Source: CAZAKZ01 sp964485695 | Lineage (GTDB): Bacteria; Planctomycetota; JAFGQW01 | Reading direction: 5' to 3' | DNA: 5,835 nt | NCBI GenBank assembly: GCA_964485695.1 | Contig: CAZAKZ010000249.1 | Coordinates: 1 to 5,835, forward strand | Shown: positions 5,638 through 5,835 of the stretch, piece after piece | Layout: every line of letters starts with the position of its first letter | How positions within the stretch are numbered: the first letter of the stretch is position 1 | Translations under genes and position numbers: made by a program | The notes under the pieces: model-generated | What the model saw: only the letters and a program-made list of their open reading frames with translations | What the model was told of the DNA's origin: nothing | The model's database searches: none

Positions 5638-5835
5638 TCATTTCGGTTGGTGATTTTAGGGTCGGTGGATTCGCATTCATGGGTTGTCGTAGCATTTCAA
5701 ATGGCCGCGGGCAAAGTGGTCGTAGGTAGACTTTCTTGATCGTACTCCGGTATTTTCCTCCGGGCCCCCCATTCCATTTTGCTCGACCTTTCGTCTCGCC
5801 TACGTATTTCCAGTTTGCGGCTTGATATACAGCCT
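5621..5835 (-). CDS. DUF4338/DruA-like protein, C-terminal part (cut by window edge)
   Basis: The last 70 codons of a minus-strand gene enter from the right edge (first full codon at 5831-5833). The visible part begins AVYQAANWKYVGETKGRAKW and continues, after a Gly-rich turn, to KKVYLRPL (residues 33-40). The pattern YxAaNWxyvGeTkGRgk plus a xxVyxrPL strand is, to my knowledge, the C-terminal signature of the DUF4338 family, which includes DruA of Druantia anti-phage systems. Most family members stand alone and their biochemical activity is unsettled, so membership does not show that a defence system is present. After residue 40 the sequence (LCPRPFEMLRQ...) loses clear family features and stops at TGA 5621-5623, just after six T. 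The DNA is markedly poorer in G+C than its neighbours. The rest of the gene and its partners lie outside the window. Confidence 0.65.
   Translation of the reverse strand, partial: AVYQAANWKYVGETKGRAKWNGGPGGKYRSTIKKVYLRPLCPRPFEMLRQPMNANPPTLKSPTEMSFFPE

Noticed and set aside
5621..5835. A complete Druantia defence system
   Set aside because: Only a DruA-like C-terminal fragment is visible and solitary relatives are common; no helicase or other Dru component lies in the window.
1..5835. CRISPR arrays, tRNA or rRNA genes, complete insertion sequences
   Set aside because: No regularly spaced short direct repeats, cloverleaf-like segment, rRNA-like stretch, or transposase with paired terminal repeats was seen.

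Overview
The window looks like chromosomal DNA of a high-GC, Gram-negative-type bacterium. Hand counts of single 60-base lines inside the genes give about 62-75% G+C. Three products carry export signals (one a lipoprotein), and a fourth has an N-terminal membrane anchor. The metzincin lipoprotein with Ig-like repeats and the secreted helical-repeat protein suggest Planctomycetota, Acidobacteriota or Myxococcota, but I cannot place the organism from sequence alone.

Layout from left to right. (1) Positions 1-375, minus strand: N-terminal 125 residues of an exported metallo-beta-lactamase-fold hydrolase, cut by the left edge. (2) 448-2985, minus: an 845-residue lipoprotein metalloprotease with three Ig-like repeats, a CARDB-like domain, a metzincin catalytic domain and a C-terminal beta domain. 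It lies 72 bases upstream of gene 1 on the same strand, with no visible terminator between, so the two may share a transcript. (3) 2986-3144: a leader with several inverted repeats, one overlapping the ribosome binding site of the protease gene. (4) 3145-4158, minus: a secreted 337-residue, highly charged helical protein with an internal 105-residue repeat and a C-terminal coiled coil, with a good sigma70-like promoter at 4228-4256. (5) 4301-4383, plus: what looks like the decayed C-terminal end of a cytochrome c gene. Its stop codon lies inside the -35 box of a promoter for gene 6. (6) 4452-5423, plus: a membrane-anchored alpha/beta hydrolase with a full catalytic triad. (7) 5424-5835: a lower-GC stretch (about 44% over 5521-5700) holding the 3' end of a minus-strand gene related to DUF4338/DruA, a second open frame shifted by one base, and an intrinsic terminator for that strand.

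Genes 1, 2, 4 and 6 are envelope or exported hydrolase-type functions with no obvious shared pathway. The right edge is the accessory part of the window: a DruA-like gene (a family known from Druantia anti-phage systems and also found alone) in compositionally different DNA, convergent with the hydrolase gene. Only its last 70 codons are visible, so whether it belongs to a defence system, a mobile element or neither cannot be decided here.
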